Made by a program: the position numbers and the translations under genes | Notes under the pieces: model-generated | The model's input: the letters and a program-made list of their open reading frames with translations, nothing else | The model's database searches: none | Told to the model about the DNA's origin: nothing | Part shown: piece by piece, positions 42,300 to 51,296 of the stretch | Position numbering within the stretch: position 1 is the first letter of the stretch | Layout of the letters: every line of letters begins with the position of its first letter | Assembly (NCBI RefSeq): GCF_937863485.1 | Contig: NZ_CALMFY010000157.1 | Coordinates: forward strand, 1-51,396 | Source: an uncultured Nostoc sp. | Lineage (GTDB): Bacteria; Cyanobacteriota; Cyanobacteriia; Cyanobacteriales; Nostocaceae | Reading direction: 5' to 3' | DNA length: 51,396 nucleotides

Positions 42300-42473
42300 C
42301 GATAACACTTTCATTTAATGGGAAGGGTAGGGTAAAGAGTTTAAAATGAGGAAATCATTAGGAGTTAAGAATTACGAATTACGTTAGCGTAGCGGTAGCG
42401 AGTCCGCGAGCGTCATTACGAATTACTTACTCCTAACTCATTACACTCCATTCGTTACTTGAACTAACAACTG

Positions 42474-42911
42474 ATGCAAGAACTTGACCAGAAAAAGACC
42501 ATTGACCTGCTGAACGCCATCATGGAATTTGAACTAGCAGGGGTAGTGCGCTATACACATTATTCTTTGATGGTGACTGGTCCTAACCGTATTCCAATTG
42601 TGGCTTTTTTCAAAGCACAGGCAAGTGAGTCTTTACTTCATGCCGAACAAGTGGGAGAAATTCTCACCGGTTTAGATGGGCATCCTTCCCTGAAAATTGC
42701 CCCAATGGAAGAAACCTACCAGCATAAAGTCAAGGATATCTTGGCAGAAAGCTTGTCTCATGAAAAAAAGGCATTGGATCTGTATAAAGATTTGCTCGAA
42801 ACTGTCACCAATGCCAGCATTTATCTTGAAGAATTCGCTCGCGGCATGATTGGGCAAGAAGAGATGCATAATCTCGAACTGAAAAAGATGCTACGTGATT
42901 TTGGTCAATAG
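42474..42911 (+). CDS. Bacterioferritin-like ferritin-fold protein
   Basis: 145 residues, one four-helix bundle. DLLNAIMEFELAGVVRYTHYSL (with Glu and the conserved Tyr), ASESLLHAEQVGEIL (E and H ligands), ILAESLSHEKKALDLYKDLLE and FARGMIGQEEMHNLELKKML (QEEMHN, with Glu and His) provide the di-iron residues of the bacterioferritin/Dps superfamily. No haem-binding Met is obvious. Expected role: oxidise and store iron in the cytosol. Located between the EfeO-like gene and FTR1, with its own terminator. Confidence 0.85.
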   Translation: MQELDQKKTIDLLNAIMEFELAGVVRYTHYSLMVTGPNRIPIVAFFKAQASESLLHAEQVGEILTGLDGHPSLKIAPMEETYQHKVKDILAESLSHEKKALDLYKDLLETVTNASIYLEEFARGMIGQEEMHNLELKKMLRDFGQ

Positions 42912-42978
42912 TTATTAGTCATTAATTATTGGCTAGGGACTAATGACAAAGATAGAAGTCTGAACAGAGCGAAAAACT

Positions 42979-43008
42979 GGAGCGGAGGTTTCCTCTGCTC
43001 TGGATTTT
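42979..43008 (+). terminator. Rho-independent terminator of the bacterioferritin-like gene
   Basis: GGAGCGGAGG-TTT-CCTCTGCTCT pairs throughout (two G-T pairs) and is followed by GGATTTTTC. It implies that FTR1 either has its own promoter or is reached by read-through. Confidence 0.7.
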
Positions 43009-43029
43009 TCAATTTTTGGCTTCCGGCCA

Positions 43030-43082
43030 TAAGAACTTCTCCTAAGGGAAACGCTTGCGCGTAGCTTGCTTAAGAGAAGGGG
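43030..43082. repeat. GC-rich repeat copy before the FTR1 gene
   Basis: AACTTCTCCTAAGGGAAACG, then GCGCGTAGCTTGCTTAAGAG: two arms that partly pair, with the same GCGTAGCTTGCTT module as at 9311-9356. Confidence 0.5.
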
Positions 43083-43110
43083 TACAGGGACAAAAGACAA
43101 AGGATAAAAG

Positions 43111-44058
43111 ATGAATTTTAGTACTGCTCTACCTACTTTTGTAATAACACTTCGAGAAGGAGTGGAAGCTGCCCTTGTTGTTGGCATTGTCCTAGCTTTG
43201 CTGAAAAAAGCTAAACAATCCCGACTCAACTCTTGGGTGTATGCTGGTGTCGGCGTTGGCATTGTCGTCAGTGCCTTAATCGGTGTGTTATTCAGTTGGA
43301 TAATTCCAGTACTGGGAGCAGTGAATCCTCAATATACCTCCGTAGTTGAGCCAGGGTTAGAAGGTGTGTTTAGTGTATTAGCGATCGCCATGCTCAGTTG
43401 GATGCTAATCTGGATGACCAAACAAGCCAGATTTATGAAAGCTACAGTTGAGGGAGCAGTTACACAAGCACTGACACAAAACTCAAATGCTGGTTGGGGT
43501 GTTTTTACTTTAATTTTAGTTGCCGTTGTCCGCGAAGGCTTTGAAACTGTTCTGTTTGTTGCTGCTAATTTTCAACAGGGATTAATGCCAGCATTGGGTG
43601 CTATTGCTGGTTTGGTAGCGGCATCCGCCATTGGGGTGCTGCTATTTAAATGGGGTGTCAAAATTAACATCCGCCAGTTTTTCCAGGTAATGGGTATTTT
43701 ATTAGTGTTGATTGTCGCTGGGTTGGTAGTTTCAGGCTTGAAACATTTTGACGACGCTGTAGCTAACCTTGCCCTTAGCAGTCGTGCCACAGAAAGCCTT
43801 TGTTTCTATTACGAACGTTTTACTAAAGTCCACTCCTGTATTTTGGGGCCAATAGTTTCAAATACTTCCACAATCTTGCCTGACGAACAGTTTCCTGGCA
43901 TTATTCTCAAATCTTTATTTGGTTACACAGAGAATCTCTATCTTGTACAAGCAGTGGGATACGTGGCATTTTTACTTATCATTGGAGGACTGTATTTCCG
44001 CAGCCTTGGAGGTGCTTCTCCTGAAGGTAAAAAGAATATCCCTTTTGCTCAAAAATAA
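43111..44058 (+). CDS. FTR1-family iron permease
   Basis: 315 residues and about seven membrane helices. Both REGxE iron-binding motifs are present: REGVE at 15-19 in helix 1 and REGFE at 141-145 in helix 4. The extracytoplasmic loop before the last helix has two Cys (SLCFYYERFTKVHSCILG), which could form a disulfide. The family (EfeU/Ftr1) imports iron after oxidation by a partner. The multicopper oxidase at 40044 would be that partner, like the yeast Fet3/Ftr1 pair. RBS-like AAAGGA lies upstream of the ATG. Confidence 0.92.
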   Translation: MNFSTALPTFVITLREGVEAALVVGIVLALLKKAKQSRLNSWVYAGVGVGIVVSALIGVLFSWIIPVLGAVNPQYTSVVEPGLEGVFSVLAIAMLSWMLIWMTKQARFMKATVEGAVTQALTQNSNAGWGVFTLILVAVVREGFETVLFVAANFQQGLMPALGAIAGLVAASAIGVLLFKWGVKINIRQFFQVMGILLVLIVAGLVVSGLKHFDDAVANLALSSRATESLCFYYERFTKVHSCILGPIVSNTSTILPDEQFPGIILKSLFGYTENLYLVQAVGYVAFLLIIGGLYFRSLGGASPEGKKNIPFAQK

Positions 44059-44109
44059 TTAGTTCTGCGAAAGATTAAAAGCACAGTCAATTTTATATTT
44101 TTTGCCTCG

Positions 44110-44130
44110 TTCCCAGTCAGAGACTGGGAA
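44110..44130 (+). terminator. Hairpin after the FTR1 gene
   Basis: TTCCCAGTC-AGA-GACTGGGAA is a perfect 9-bp stem. This hairpin type is a dispersed Nostoc repeat and may double as a terminator; no T-tract follows. Confidence 0.45.
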
Positions 44131-44251
44131 TGCCTATTGGGGGGCTGCCGCCTACCCTATTCATCATTCAAGGTAGAAACTGCAAATCAGATTTTAAATT
44201 ATATTTATTGAGCTAAGTACAGTTTTGCATAAAATCGTAGCGTTTTTAAAT

Positions 44252-44461
44252 GCAGAGGGACGCATTGGCATTGCAGAGGGACGCATTGGCATTGCAGACG
44301 AACGCATTGAGATTGTAGAGGGACGCATTGGCATTGCAGACGAACGCATTGGCATTGCAGAGGGACGCATTGACATTGTAGAGGGACGCATTGACATTGT
44401 AGAGGGATACATTGACATTGCAGAGAGACGCATTGGCATTGCAGAGGGATACATTGGCATT
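44252..44461 (+). repeat. Ten-unit 21-bp minisatellite
   Basis: Ten consecutive units of exactly 21 bp with the core GGGACGCATTGGCATT; variants carry ACGAACGC, GGATACATT or GACATT. No unit is shortened. Because 21 is a multiple of 3, several frames stay open on both strands; on the plus strand (44225-44479, TTG start) it would give ten AEGRIGI-like heptapeptides. I see no ribosome binding site or ATG for it. Confidence 0.85.
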
Positions 44462-45124
44462 GCCACCCGTCAATTTTAGATTTTGGACTTTCCTGCGGAA
44501 CGCTACGCGAACGGCTACGCTCAGTCGAACGATTTTGGATTTTGAATTGAAGAATTGTTAAAATAAAAACACGGCGACTCTAAATATTTTCTTCCAATCT
44601 AAAATCTAAAATTTAAAATCTAAAATTGATTGCCCCGTACCTTGTGCTCAGGGTCAGCACTGAGCGAACGTAAGAGCGTCTCTAAAAGTTGCCGAAGTGT
44701 CAACCCAAAATTGCTTGACCTTTGCTAATACGGAGAATATCCTTGAATCTTGAGTCATTCTTAAATAATTTACTACCAGTGATTCCGATAACTTTTGTTT
44801 GATCAAGTCGAGAGATAATGTCAGCAAAAAGAGAAGAAAGAGCAACAACTCTTTTTGCTGATCCTTTAGGTAATTGCTGAGAATTTCTCTTTTAGTCTCA
44901 GTAGGGTTTGTGACTTTTTTTGTGGCTGCTGAGTGATTGCAGTCGTGCAAGCAGCTAAAACTATACTCATCTTTATAAAAAAATGCAGCAACACAAATAG
45001 GGCTTTGGCAGTCTTGAAAAAATAGGTTTTAAAACCCTTACTACTTAACTATATAATTCGATACACGTTGCCCACAATTATCTAAATTGGGGTCGATGAT
45101 TATTGTGTCCATCTACTGGTAGGT
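44462..45124. other. Spacer after the minisatellite
   Basis: Holds a GC-rich repeat (44490-44530, CTACGCGAACGGCTACGCTC) and an imperfect pair GTGCTCAGGGTCAGCACTGAGC near 44643. A 98-codon frame on the minus strand (44654-44950, TTG start) has a Leu-rich helix (ELLLFLLFLLTLSLDL) and may be a decayed gene; not called. Confidence 0.4.
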
Positions 45125-46624
45125 ATGTCTAACCATCCCTTGAACGTTGCAAGATCAAGATTATTTTGGCGGCGGCTATTCGCTGTTGTTTTCACTAGTA
45201 GTTCGTTGCTCCCCAACTTTGGAAGCGAACCAGCAAGGGCGCAAGTAACCCAATATTGTCAGTTATCATCAGCGGCGGCGCAAGAAAAAGAAAACTTACG
45301 TTTGTCAGCCCTCAAAGGCAAGCAAGATGCTCAAACGCGCTACCAAAACTTGGTAGAAACACAAGCACAGGATTTACATGAGTGCCGCGCTCAGACTTGG
45401 CCACAAATCCAAGCCGTCTGGTTGCGCTTGTATCCTTGTGACATTCAGCCAGGAATAATTGATCAAATTATGGATCGGGCTGTTAACCGTGGCTATAACC
45501 AAGTTTATTTAGAAGTATTTTACGACGGTCAGGTATTATTACCAGCAACAGCTAACCCGACGGTTTGGCCTTCTGTGATTCGCACTCCAGGATCAGAAAA
45601 CGCCGATTTACTCGCCACGGCTATAAAAAAAGGTCGGCAACGCGGTTTGAAGGTTTACGCCTGGATGTTTACCACAAATTTCGGCTATACTTATGCCCAG
45701 CGCCAAGATAGAGAACCAGCGATCGCTCGTAATGGCAAGGGTCAAACCAGCCTATATGTCGTAGATAACGGCTCTCAAGTATTTATCGACCCCTACAACT
45801 TGCAAGCAAAACGCGATTACTATCAATTAATACAGCAAGTTTTGCGCCGTCGTCCAGATGGTTTGCTATTGGATTATGTGCGCTATCCGCGACAAGCAGG
45901 AAGTGATTCCATAGCTACTAAAGTCTCAGATTTATGGCTATTTAGTCCCGCAACCCAAGAAGCTTTATTTAAACGGGCACAAAATTACAAAGGGCTGGAC
46001 TTGATTCGCCGCTTTTTGAGTCGAGGATACGTCACCACTGGAGATATCGCCGAAGTTGACAAACTTTATCCCCAGGAAGGGGAACCCCTCTGGCAAGGAC
46101 GCATTCCCCGACCAGCCCAAAAATCAATCGTCTCTGTAATTGATAGACAAGTACTTTTACAATGGGAATTGTGGCAGCTCGCCGTTGCCCACGCCATGCA
46201 AGGAATCCTAGATTTTGTCACCATAGCGAATTACCCAGCAAAGAAGCAAGGAATTCCTACAGGAGTGGTGTTTTTCCCCGATGGTAACCAAACTGTAGGA
46301 CAAGGGTATGATTCCCGCTTACAACCTTGGGATCGATTCCCCACGACATTAGAGTGGCATCCTATGTCTTATGGAAATTGCGGTAATGTCAGTTGTATTG
46401 TGGCACAAGTGCAACGGGTTTTGAGTATGGCAAAACCTGGTACGCAGATAATCCCTGCTTTAGCTGGTGTGTGGGGAAAATCCATCAGTAATCGTCCATC
46501 CCTAGAAGCGCAAATGCAAGCACTTCGCCAATACGCTCCCCAACTCAAGGGAGTTAGCCATTTTGCCTATTCTTGGCAATATCCTCAGAGTGATAGCGAT
46601 CGCAAATTTTGTCGCACTCGCTAA
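45125..46624 (+). CDS. Family-10-like glycosylhydrolase (DUF187), exported
   Basis: 499 residues. An N-terminal signal is suggested by SRLFWRRLFAVVFTSSSLLP and an ARAQ cleavage site near residue 39. The barrel domain of the GHL10/DUF187 type begins at about 97: IQAVWLRLYPCDIQPGIIDQ, GYNQVYLEVFYDGQVLLPA, GRQRGLKVYAWMFTTNFGY, VFIDPYNLQAKRDYY, RRPDGLLLDYVRYPR. The Asp in LLLDYVRYP is the usual acidic residue. Family members are thought to cut cell-wall or exopolysaccharide chains; the substrate is unknown. Confidence 0.85.
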   Translation: MSNHPLNVARSRLFWRRLFAVVFTSSSLLPNFGSEPARAQVTQYCQLSSAAAQEKENLRLSALKGKQDAQTRYQNLVETQAQDLHECRAQTWPQIQAVWLRLYPCDIQPGIIDQIMDRAVNRGYNQVYLEVFYDGQVLLPATANPTVWPSVIRTPGSENADLLATAIKKGRQRGLKVYAWMFTTNFGYTYAQRQDREPAIARNGKGQTSLYVVDNGSQVFIDPYNLQAKRDYYQLIQQVLRRRPDGLLLDYVRYPRQAGSDSIATKVSDLWLFSPATQEALFKRAQNYKGLDLIRRFLSRGYVTTGDIAEVDKLYPQEGEPLWQGRIPRPAQKSIVSVIDRQVLLQWELWQLAVAHAMQGILDFVTIANYPAKKQGIPTGVVFFPDGNQTVGQGYDSRLQPWDRFPTTLEWHPMSYGNCGNVSCIVAQVQRVLSMAKPGTQIIPALAGVWGKSISNRPSLEAQMQALRQYAPQLKGVSHFAYSWQYPQSDSDRKFCRTR

Positions 46625-46757
46625 ATAGTAGAATTCAGGAGTCAGAATTCAGAAGGAAAATTCCCCTCATCCCCCACTAATTAATTCTGAATTCTGTATT
46701 TTGTATTATTCTTTAATTAACTTACAGCTATTTTTAGGTAAATAGACCACGCTCTAC

Positions 46758-46778
46758 GGGCACAGCAATGCTGTGCCC
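46758..46778. terminator. Perfect hairpin between convergent genes
   Basis: GGGCACAGC-AAT-GCTGTGCCC, a 9-bp stem, lies between the glycosylhydrolase (plus) and mobA (minus). A dispersed repeat in Nostoc; probably stops transcription from both sides. Confidence 0.5.
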
Positions 46779-46794
46779 CTACGATAGATGTGGT

Positions 46795-47412
46795 TCAAAT
46801 ACTTGAATTCTGCTGTAAAGCCAAGTCCTGTGGGGTATTACAGTTAAACAGCATTTCGGGTTCTGCTAAGGGCAAAACTTCTACAGGATATTGCCGAAGC
46901 CACTGCTGAAACGATCGCCCCCCTCCATTGATAAACTCTAGAAGTTGTGGCAAACAGCGACGGCGATAGAAACCACATAGAGGTTCCCAGCCTTTAGGAT
47001 GATCGGCTAAAGCTGCGATCACATTATCCCCCACGCTATCAAGTCTAGTTACCCAATCTTGCAACACCTCAACCCGCAACCTCGGCAAATCGCAAGCTAG
47101 CAACAGCACCCATTCTGTTTGCACTTCGGCTAGTCCTTGGGAAAAACCAACTAAAGGCCCGTGGGCTAGAGATTCCTTAGATAAAGGTACTTCCCGAATA
47201 AACTGACAACCAGGCAAAAGCAAGTCTTGATAGCGTTCTGGCCAGGGAGTTACTACATAAACAGTATCGGCACAGCTTTGAGCAATACCACAAACTCGCT
47301 GCAACAAAGGCACCCCTTGAATGGGAATCAAAGCTTTATCTTGACCCATGCGAGAACTTTTACCGCCTGCTAATACAATGGCGGTTAATTTGCTAGGCGA
47401 GTCAATAGTCAT
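46795..47412 (-). CDS. mobA: Molybdenum cofactor guanylyltransferase MobA
   Basis: 205 residues. The nucleotidyltransferase signature AIVLAGGKSSRMGQDKALIP is complete, LLLACDLPRL gives the metal-binding Asp, and FNCNTPQDL near the end is the MobA-type closing motif. It attaches GMP to molybdopterin to form the bis-MGD cofactor used by nitrate reductase. It stands alone, between two unrelated genes, without moa/moe genes in the window. Confidence 0.93.
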   Translation of the reverse strand: MTIDSPSKLTAIVLAGGKSSRMGQDKALIPIQGVPLLQRVCGIAQSCADTVYVVTPWPERYQDLLLPGCQFIREVPLSKESLAHGPLVGFSQGLAEVQTEWVLLLACDLPRLRVEVLQDWVTRLDSVGDNVIAALADHPKGWEPLCGFYRRRCLPQLLEFINGGGRSFQQWLRQYPVEVLPLAEPEMLFNCNTPQDLALQQNSSI

Positions 47413-47559
47413 TCGTCAAAAAAATAGAGGGTAAAAATATATCTTGCACTTGTGTGCATCACCCGCCAGCGATTTGAATCGCTAGCTTAATAGCCAAAGT
47501 GCATTGTAAATGGACTGAAATTCTTGTTTAGTCGTCTTTTAGAGGACTTAAGTTATTAG

Positions 47560-47580
47560 CCAGGGGTTTATAACCCCTGG
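47560..47580 (-). terminator. Perfect hairpin downstream of the DUF255 gene
   Basis: CCAGGGGTT-TAT-AACCCCTGG is a 9-bp stem, 56 bp past the DUF255 stop. AATAACTTAAGTCC follows on the minus strand, not a clean T-tract. Confidence 0.5.
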
Positions 47581-47635
47581 TGGTTGAGGATCTCAATCAA
47601 AATATTGAGTATTTAATCCCTTCTTGAGAGCGATT

Positions 47636-49693
47636 TCACGCCCTCACCTGACTTTGCTGGACTTGCTGTAACAAATGTTCTACACTTTCTGCTGGTGCAA
47701 GACACTTCAAGCCTTGGCAAACTAACCCAACGCTTCCCTCTGGTATATCAGATACCACAGCAAACACAGCCGCTGGTAGAAACTTGGGGATCAAAGTGTT
47801 AATTTGCTCAGTTGTGCTGCGAATCAACGTAGAATTACGATACCAATCCAAAGCTGTAAATAAGCTGGGACAAGCTTGAGGAGCGTCATGCATTACACTT
47901 CTAAAAGCTTTCAAACCATGTTCAGCTAAATCTAAATAATCTAGATTATCAGTGAGTAAGGCCAGACGGACAAGGTTAGCGATCGCAATTCCATTGGCTG
48001 AGGGTGTAGCATTATCAACATAACTACGCTCCCGCACAATTAAATCTTGACTAGAATCACTAGATGTGTTATGGTAACCACCTAATTCTCCACTCCAGAG
48101 AAATTCGTTGAATTCATCTTGGATAGCGATCGCATTTTCTAACCATTGTTTATGCTCAGGGTCGGAAGCTTGTAAATCCAGGAGAGCTTTAATAAAAAAG
48201 GCATAATCTTCAGACTGCGCTAAAACGGTCGGTTCTCCTTGATAGTTGAGTCGGTGGAAACGCCCATCGACAAACTGATTTTCCCAGATAAAATTCGCCG
48301 CTTGTGCTGCTAATTCCAGGTATAACGGTTGTTGGAACACCCCAGCAGCTTTAGCCAACCCAGAAATCATCAAGCTATTCCAGGCGACAATCATTTTTGT
48401 ATCTGTCACTGAAGGAATGCGACCTAGCCAGTTAGTGGTTTTTGCTTCCTGGTTATTACGAGCCGGGGGAAAAGTTTCTAGTGACTCAAGACTAACGCCA
48501 TAACGGGCTGTAAAAAGCTTGCTCAGTGCCGTTTCCAGCGTTGCACTCAGTTGCCCTAAATTCTTTCTTTGTAAGACATTACGTCCTTCAAAGTTACCGT
48601 TAGGCGTCACCGTAAACTGTTGTTGTAATTCCCTAAGTTCTTCAGGTGTTAACAGTTGTTGTAGTTCGCTGTAACTCCAGACATAAAAGGCTCCTTCTTC
48701 TGGTTCTACTGCCGTGGGTTCAGTGAAGCTGTCGGCATCTTGAGCAGCATAGAAGTAACCTTCAGGCGCGGTCATTTCTCGCTTCAGCCATTGTACAGTA
48801 CCAGCAACTGCCCTTTCAAAGGCTGGTTCTTGTATTCCTGCACTCCACAAAGAAGCCAGATACTCCATAATCTGTCCATTGTCGTAGAGCATCTTTTCAA
48901 AGTGGGGTACTGTCCAAGTAGGGTCAACAGTATAGCGATGAAAACCACCACCCACATGGTCATAAATGCCTCCCAGCGTTAAGTTTAGTCCCCGCTGGGT
49001 AGAAACTTGGTTGCCGTCATACTGAGATTCAAAATTAAATCGAGTTCCCCGCAATGCTAATTCTGTATAGGGAATCATCGGAAAGCTATTGCCAGATTGC
49101 CTAGTAGTAATTACACCTGTGCTGGTTTCCCAACCTTGACGGAGTAATTCCCGGTCTTCAAGCTCGGTAGTTGTACCGGATTGCAACACCGCAGACGTGA
49201 GCAAAGACTCAATAATTAGGGCTTTGCGTTGCTGTAAGTCTTCTTTTTCTGTATCGTAATAACGGCGAAGCGATTGCAACACCTGCAAAAATCCAGGACG
49301 ACCATAGCGCGGGTCTACAGGGAAATAAGTACCAGCGTAAAACGGCACTAAATCTTCTGGGGAAAGAAAAATATTCAAAGGCCAACCCCCTTGACCGCTC
49401 ATCATCTGCAAAGCCTGCATATAGATGCTATCGAGGTCAGGTCTTTCTTCCCTGTCTACTTTGATGGGAAGATAATTGGCATTCATGTACTGGGCGATCG
49501 CAGTATCAGAAAAAGCCTCGCCTTCCATAACAGTACACCAGTGGCAACTAGAGTAGCCAATGGAGAGAAAAATCGGTTTATTTTGCGCCCTTGCAGTTGC
49601 AAGTGCTTCGTCACACCAAGACCACCAATCAATTGGGTTTTCGGCGTGTTTGCGGAGATAGAGGCTCTTAGCTTCAGCAAGGCGATTAGTCAT
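47636..49693 (-). CDS. DUF255 thioredoxin-fold protein (YyaL/SPATA20-like)
   Basis: About 685 residues from ATG 49693. The first 180 residues form a thioredoxin-like domain with NPIDWWSWCDEAL, GYSSCHWCTVMEGEAF (CHWC at 50-53), VDREERPDLDSIYM and GGWPLNIFLSPE. From about 230 an (alpha/alpha)6 barrel of the N-acylglucosamine 2-epimerase kind follows (GGIYDHVGGGFHRYTVD, PHFEKMLYDNGQ, AQDADSF, WNSLMISGLAKAA). The family is conserved from bacteria to mammals; its reaction is not established. Cytosolic, no signal peptide. Confidence 0.9.
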   Translation of the reverse strand: MTNRLAEAKSLYLRKHAENPIDWWSWCDEALATARAQNKPIFLSIGYSSCHWCTVMEGEAFSDTAIAQYMNANYLPIKVDREERPDLDSIYMQALQMMSGQGGWPLNIFLSPEDLVPFYAGTYFPVDPRYGRPGFLQVLQSLRRYYDTEKEDLQQRKALIIESLLTSAVLQSGTTTELEDRELLRQGWETSTGVITTRQSGNSFPMIPYTELALRGTRFNFESQYDGNQVSTQRGLNLTLGGIYDHVGGGFHRYTVDPTWTVPHFEKMLYDNGQIMEYLASLWSAGIQEPAFERAVAGTVQWLKREMTAPEGYFYAAQDADSFTEPTAVEPEEGAFYVWSYSELQQLLTPEELRELQQQFTVTPNGNFEGRNVLQRKNLGQLSATLETALSKLFTARYGVSLESLETFPPARNNQEAKTTNWLGRIPSVTDTKMIVAWNSLMISGLAKAAGVFQQPLYLELAAQAANFIWENQFVDGRFHRLNYQGEPTVLAQSEDYAFFIKALLDLQASDPEHKQWLENAIAIQDEFNEFLWSGELGGYHNTSSDSSQDLIVRERSYVDNATPSANGIAIANLVRLALLTDNLDYLDLAEHGLKAFRSVMHDAPQACPSLFTALDWYRNSTLIRSTTEQINTLIPKFLPAAVFAVVSDIPEGSVGLVCQGLKCLAPAESVEHLLQQVQQSQVRA

Positions 49694-49822
49694 GATCAAA
49701 TAGCAAGTAAGTTGCCTTCTTTGCTCAGTCTATCCTGTTCCCAGGAATGTTAGCCCTTAAGTTAACAGGTAGTAGTGCATGTCTTTGATATCGCCGACAC
49801 CTGTGCAATTTGTGAAACATTC

Positions 49823-49978
49823 TTACTGAAAAGGTCGCAATAGCAAGCTAACAATATTTGGTGGCGTTTCTGGCATAGGTGATGCTGTCTTTGTCTGAAT
49901 CAAAGTATTTGGGCTAAGTCCTACTATCAGGTGGAGCAAGAAGGTGATGATGGCGGCTTGTACAAGTTTTTCCAGCAT
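49823..49978 (-). CDS. Small single-helix membrane protein
   Basis: About 51 residues from ATG 49978, with GAGAGAG about 8 nt upstream; the frame is open to 50011. MLEKLVQAAIITFLLHLIVGL is a membrane helix, followed by a short polar tail (TKTASPMPETPPN). I recognise no characterised family. The good ribosome binding site and typical small-membrane-protein plan make it believable. Confidence 0.5.
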   Translation of the reverse strand: MLEKLVQAAIITFLLHLIVGLSPNTLIQTKTASPMPETPPNIVSLLLRPFQ

Positions 49979-50011
49979 GGCACGTCTCTCTCTGTGTGGA
50001 TAGCATTTCAA

Positions 50012-50456
50012 GTAAGACTGGTTATTCTAAATACACCTCGTACTACCGATTTACCGAATCTAACAAAAATAACTTAATAATTGCTGAGGTAAATCCTAAG
50101 AAAATGTTTAAAATTTTACTGGATATTTAACATAATTCCCTAAGCAAGCCGGATTTCGGTTATCAGTTTAATTACCACATCGCCAAGGTAGTCCAGCAAA
50201 AGCCGAGATATGAGGTTGGCGATAATTGGAGTTTTTTGATTTGTTTTTCCTTAAATGGAGATATTCTCTTAGACATTTTTTACCGCTAAAAAGTGCCCTT
50301 AAGGATTAAATCTATTAGATAAGCACCTTTTGCCCTCTTTTTGGGTAAAGAAAAACCAGCAAGGTTTAATTTATCTGCCTGGGAACACTAGAGATAAACC
50401 CCAGTTTCGTGCCGTCATCGATAAAATGTATTTAAAGTAGCCACAAACACGCTTCC
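50012..50456. other. Spacer upstream of clpP
   Basis: 445 bp, AT-rich, no gene. It should contain divergent promoters for the small membrane protein and clpP; I cannot fix them from sequence alone. Confidence 0.4.
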
Positions 50457-51068
50457 ATGATTCCTATCGTTATTGAACAATCGGGTCGAGGTGAACGCGC
50501 CTTTGACATCTACTCACGGCTGTTGCGTGAGCGCATCATCTTTTTGGGACAACAAGTTGACAACAACATTGCTAACTTGATTGTTGCCCAACTGCTGTAT
50601 TTGGATGCTGAAGACTCGGAGAAAGACATTTATATGTATATCAATTCTCCCGGTGGTTCGGTGACGGCTGGCATGGGCATTTTTGACACTATGAAACACA
50701 TTCGCCCTGATGTCTGTACAATTTGTACCGGATTGGCGGCGAGTATGGGCGCTTTCCTCCTCAGCGGTGGTGCTAAGGGTAAGCGAATGAGTTTACCCCA
50801 TTCTCGGATTATGATTCATCAACCTCTAGGTGGCGCTCAAGGACAGGCGACTGATATTGAAATTCAGGCGCGGGAAATTTTGTACCACAAGCAACGGCTA
50901 AACAACTATTTAGCCGAACATACAGGTCAACCAATTGAGCGGATTGCTGAAGATACTGAACGTGACTTCTTCATGTCACCAGAGGAAGCGAGGGAATATG
51001 GCTTGATTGACCAAGTTATTGACCGTCATGCCGCTGGTAGCCGTCCAGCAGTTGCTGTTCTTAATTAA
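50457..51068 (+). CDS. clpP: ATP-dependent Clp protease proteolytic subunit
   Basis: 203 residues. The catalytic triad is complete: S96 in [11 protein letters not shown]121 in MIHQPLGG and D170 in [14 protein letters not shown]. The oxyanion loop [18 protein letters not shown] is intact. It forms the tetradecameric chamber that degrades proteins delivered by ClpX or ClpC. There is little propeptide. Cyanobacteria have several ClpP paralogues; this one looks like an active type, not ClpR. clpX, its usual neighbour, may lie beyond the window edge. Confidence 0.96.
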   Translation: MIPIVIEQSGRGERAFDIYSRLLRERIIFLGQQVDNNIANLIVAQLLYLDAEDSEKDIYMYINSPGGSVTAGMGIFDTMKHIRPDVCTICTGLAASMGAFLLSGGAKGKRMSLPHSRIMIHQPLGGAQGQATDIEIQAREILYHKQRLNNYLAEHTGQPIERIAEDTERDFFMSPEEAREYGLIDQVIDRHAAGSRPAVAVLN

Positions 51069-51120
51069 TAGTCACGATTTGCAAATGGTGATTTACCACT
51101 TTTAATTTCCTTAAACCCCA

Positions 51121-51157
51121 AAATAACCCCTCTTCATAAGTAAAGAGGGGTTATTTT
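51121..51157 (+). terminator. Rho-independent terminator of clpP
   Basis: AAATAACCCCTCTT pairs perfectly over 14 bp with AAGAGGGGTTATTT around an 8-nt loop and continues into a T-run. 52 bp past the clpP stop. Confidence 0.9.
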
Positions 51158-51296
51158 TGGAATGGGTGGCCTGCTCAAGTACTTAATACCGATTTGAAAA
51201 AACAGGATGCACCAGCCAATACGGTTCGGAAAAGAGAAAGTTATCTATTAAGGTGAGCTGGCGTTGCAGGGGGAGAAGAAAAGCAGGGGGAAAAAG

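Noticed and set aside
44654..44950. 98-codon Leu-rich frame on the minus strand
   Set aside because: TTG start and no family match; at best a decayed gene.
46741..46800. tRNA-like GGTTCAAAT near the mobA end
   Set aside because: No cloverleaf can be built; the arm is part of a dispersed hairpin repeat.
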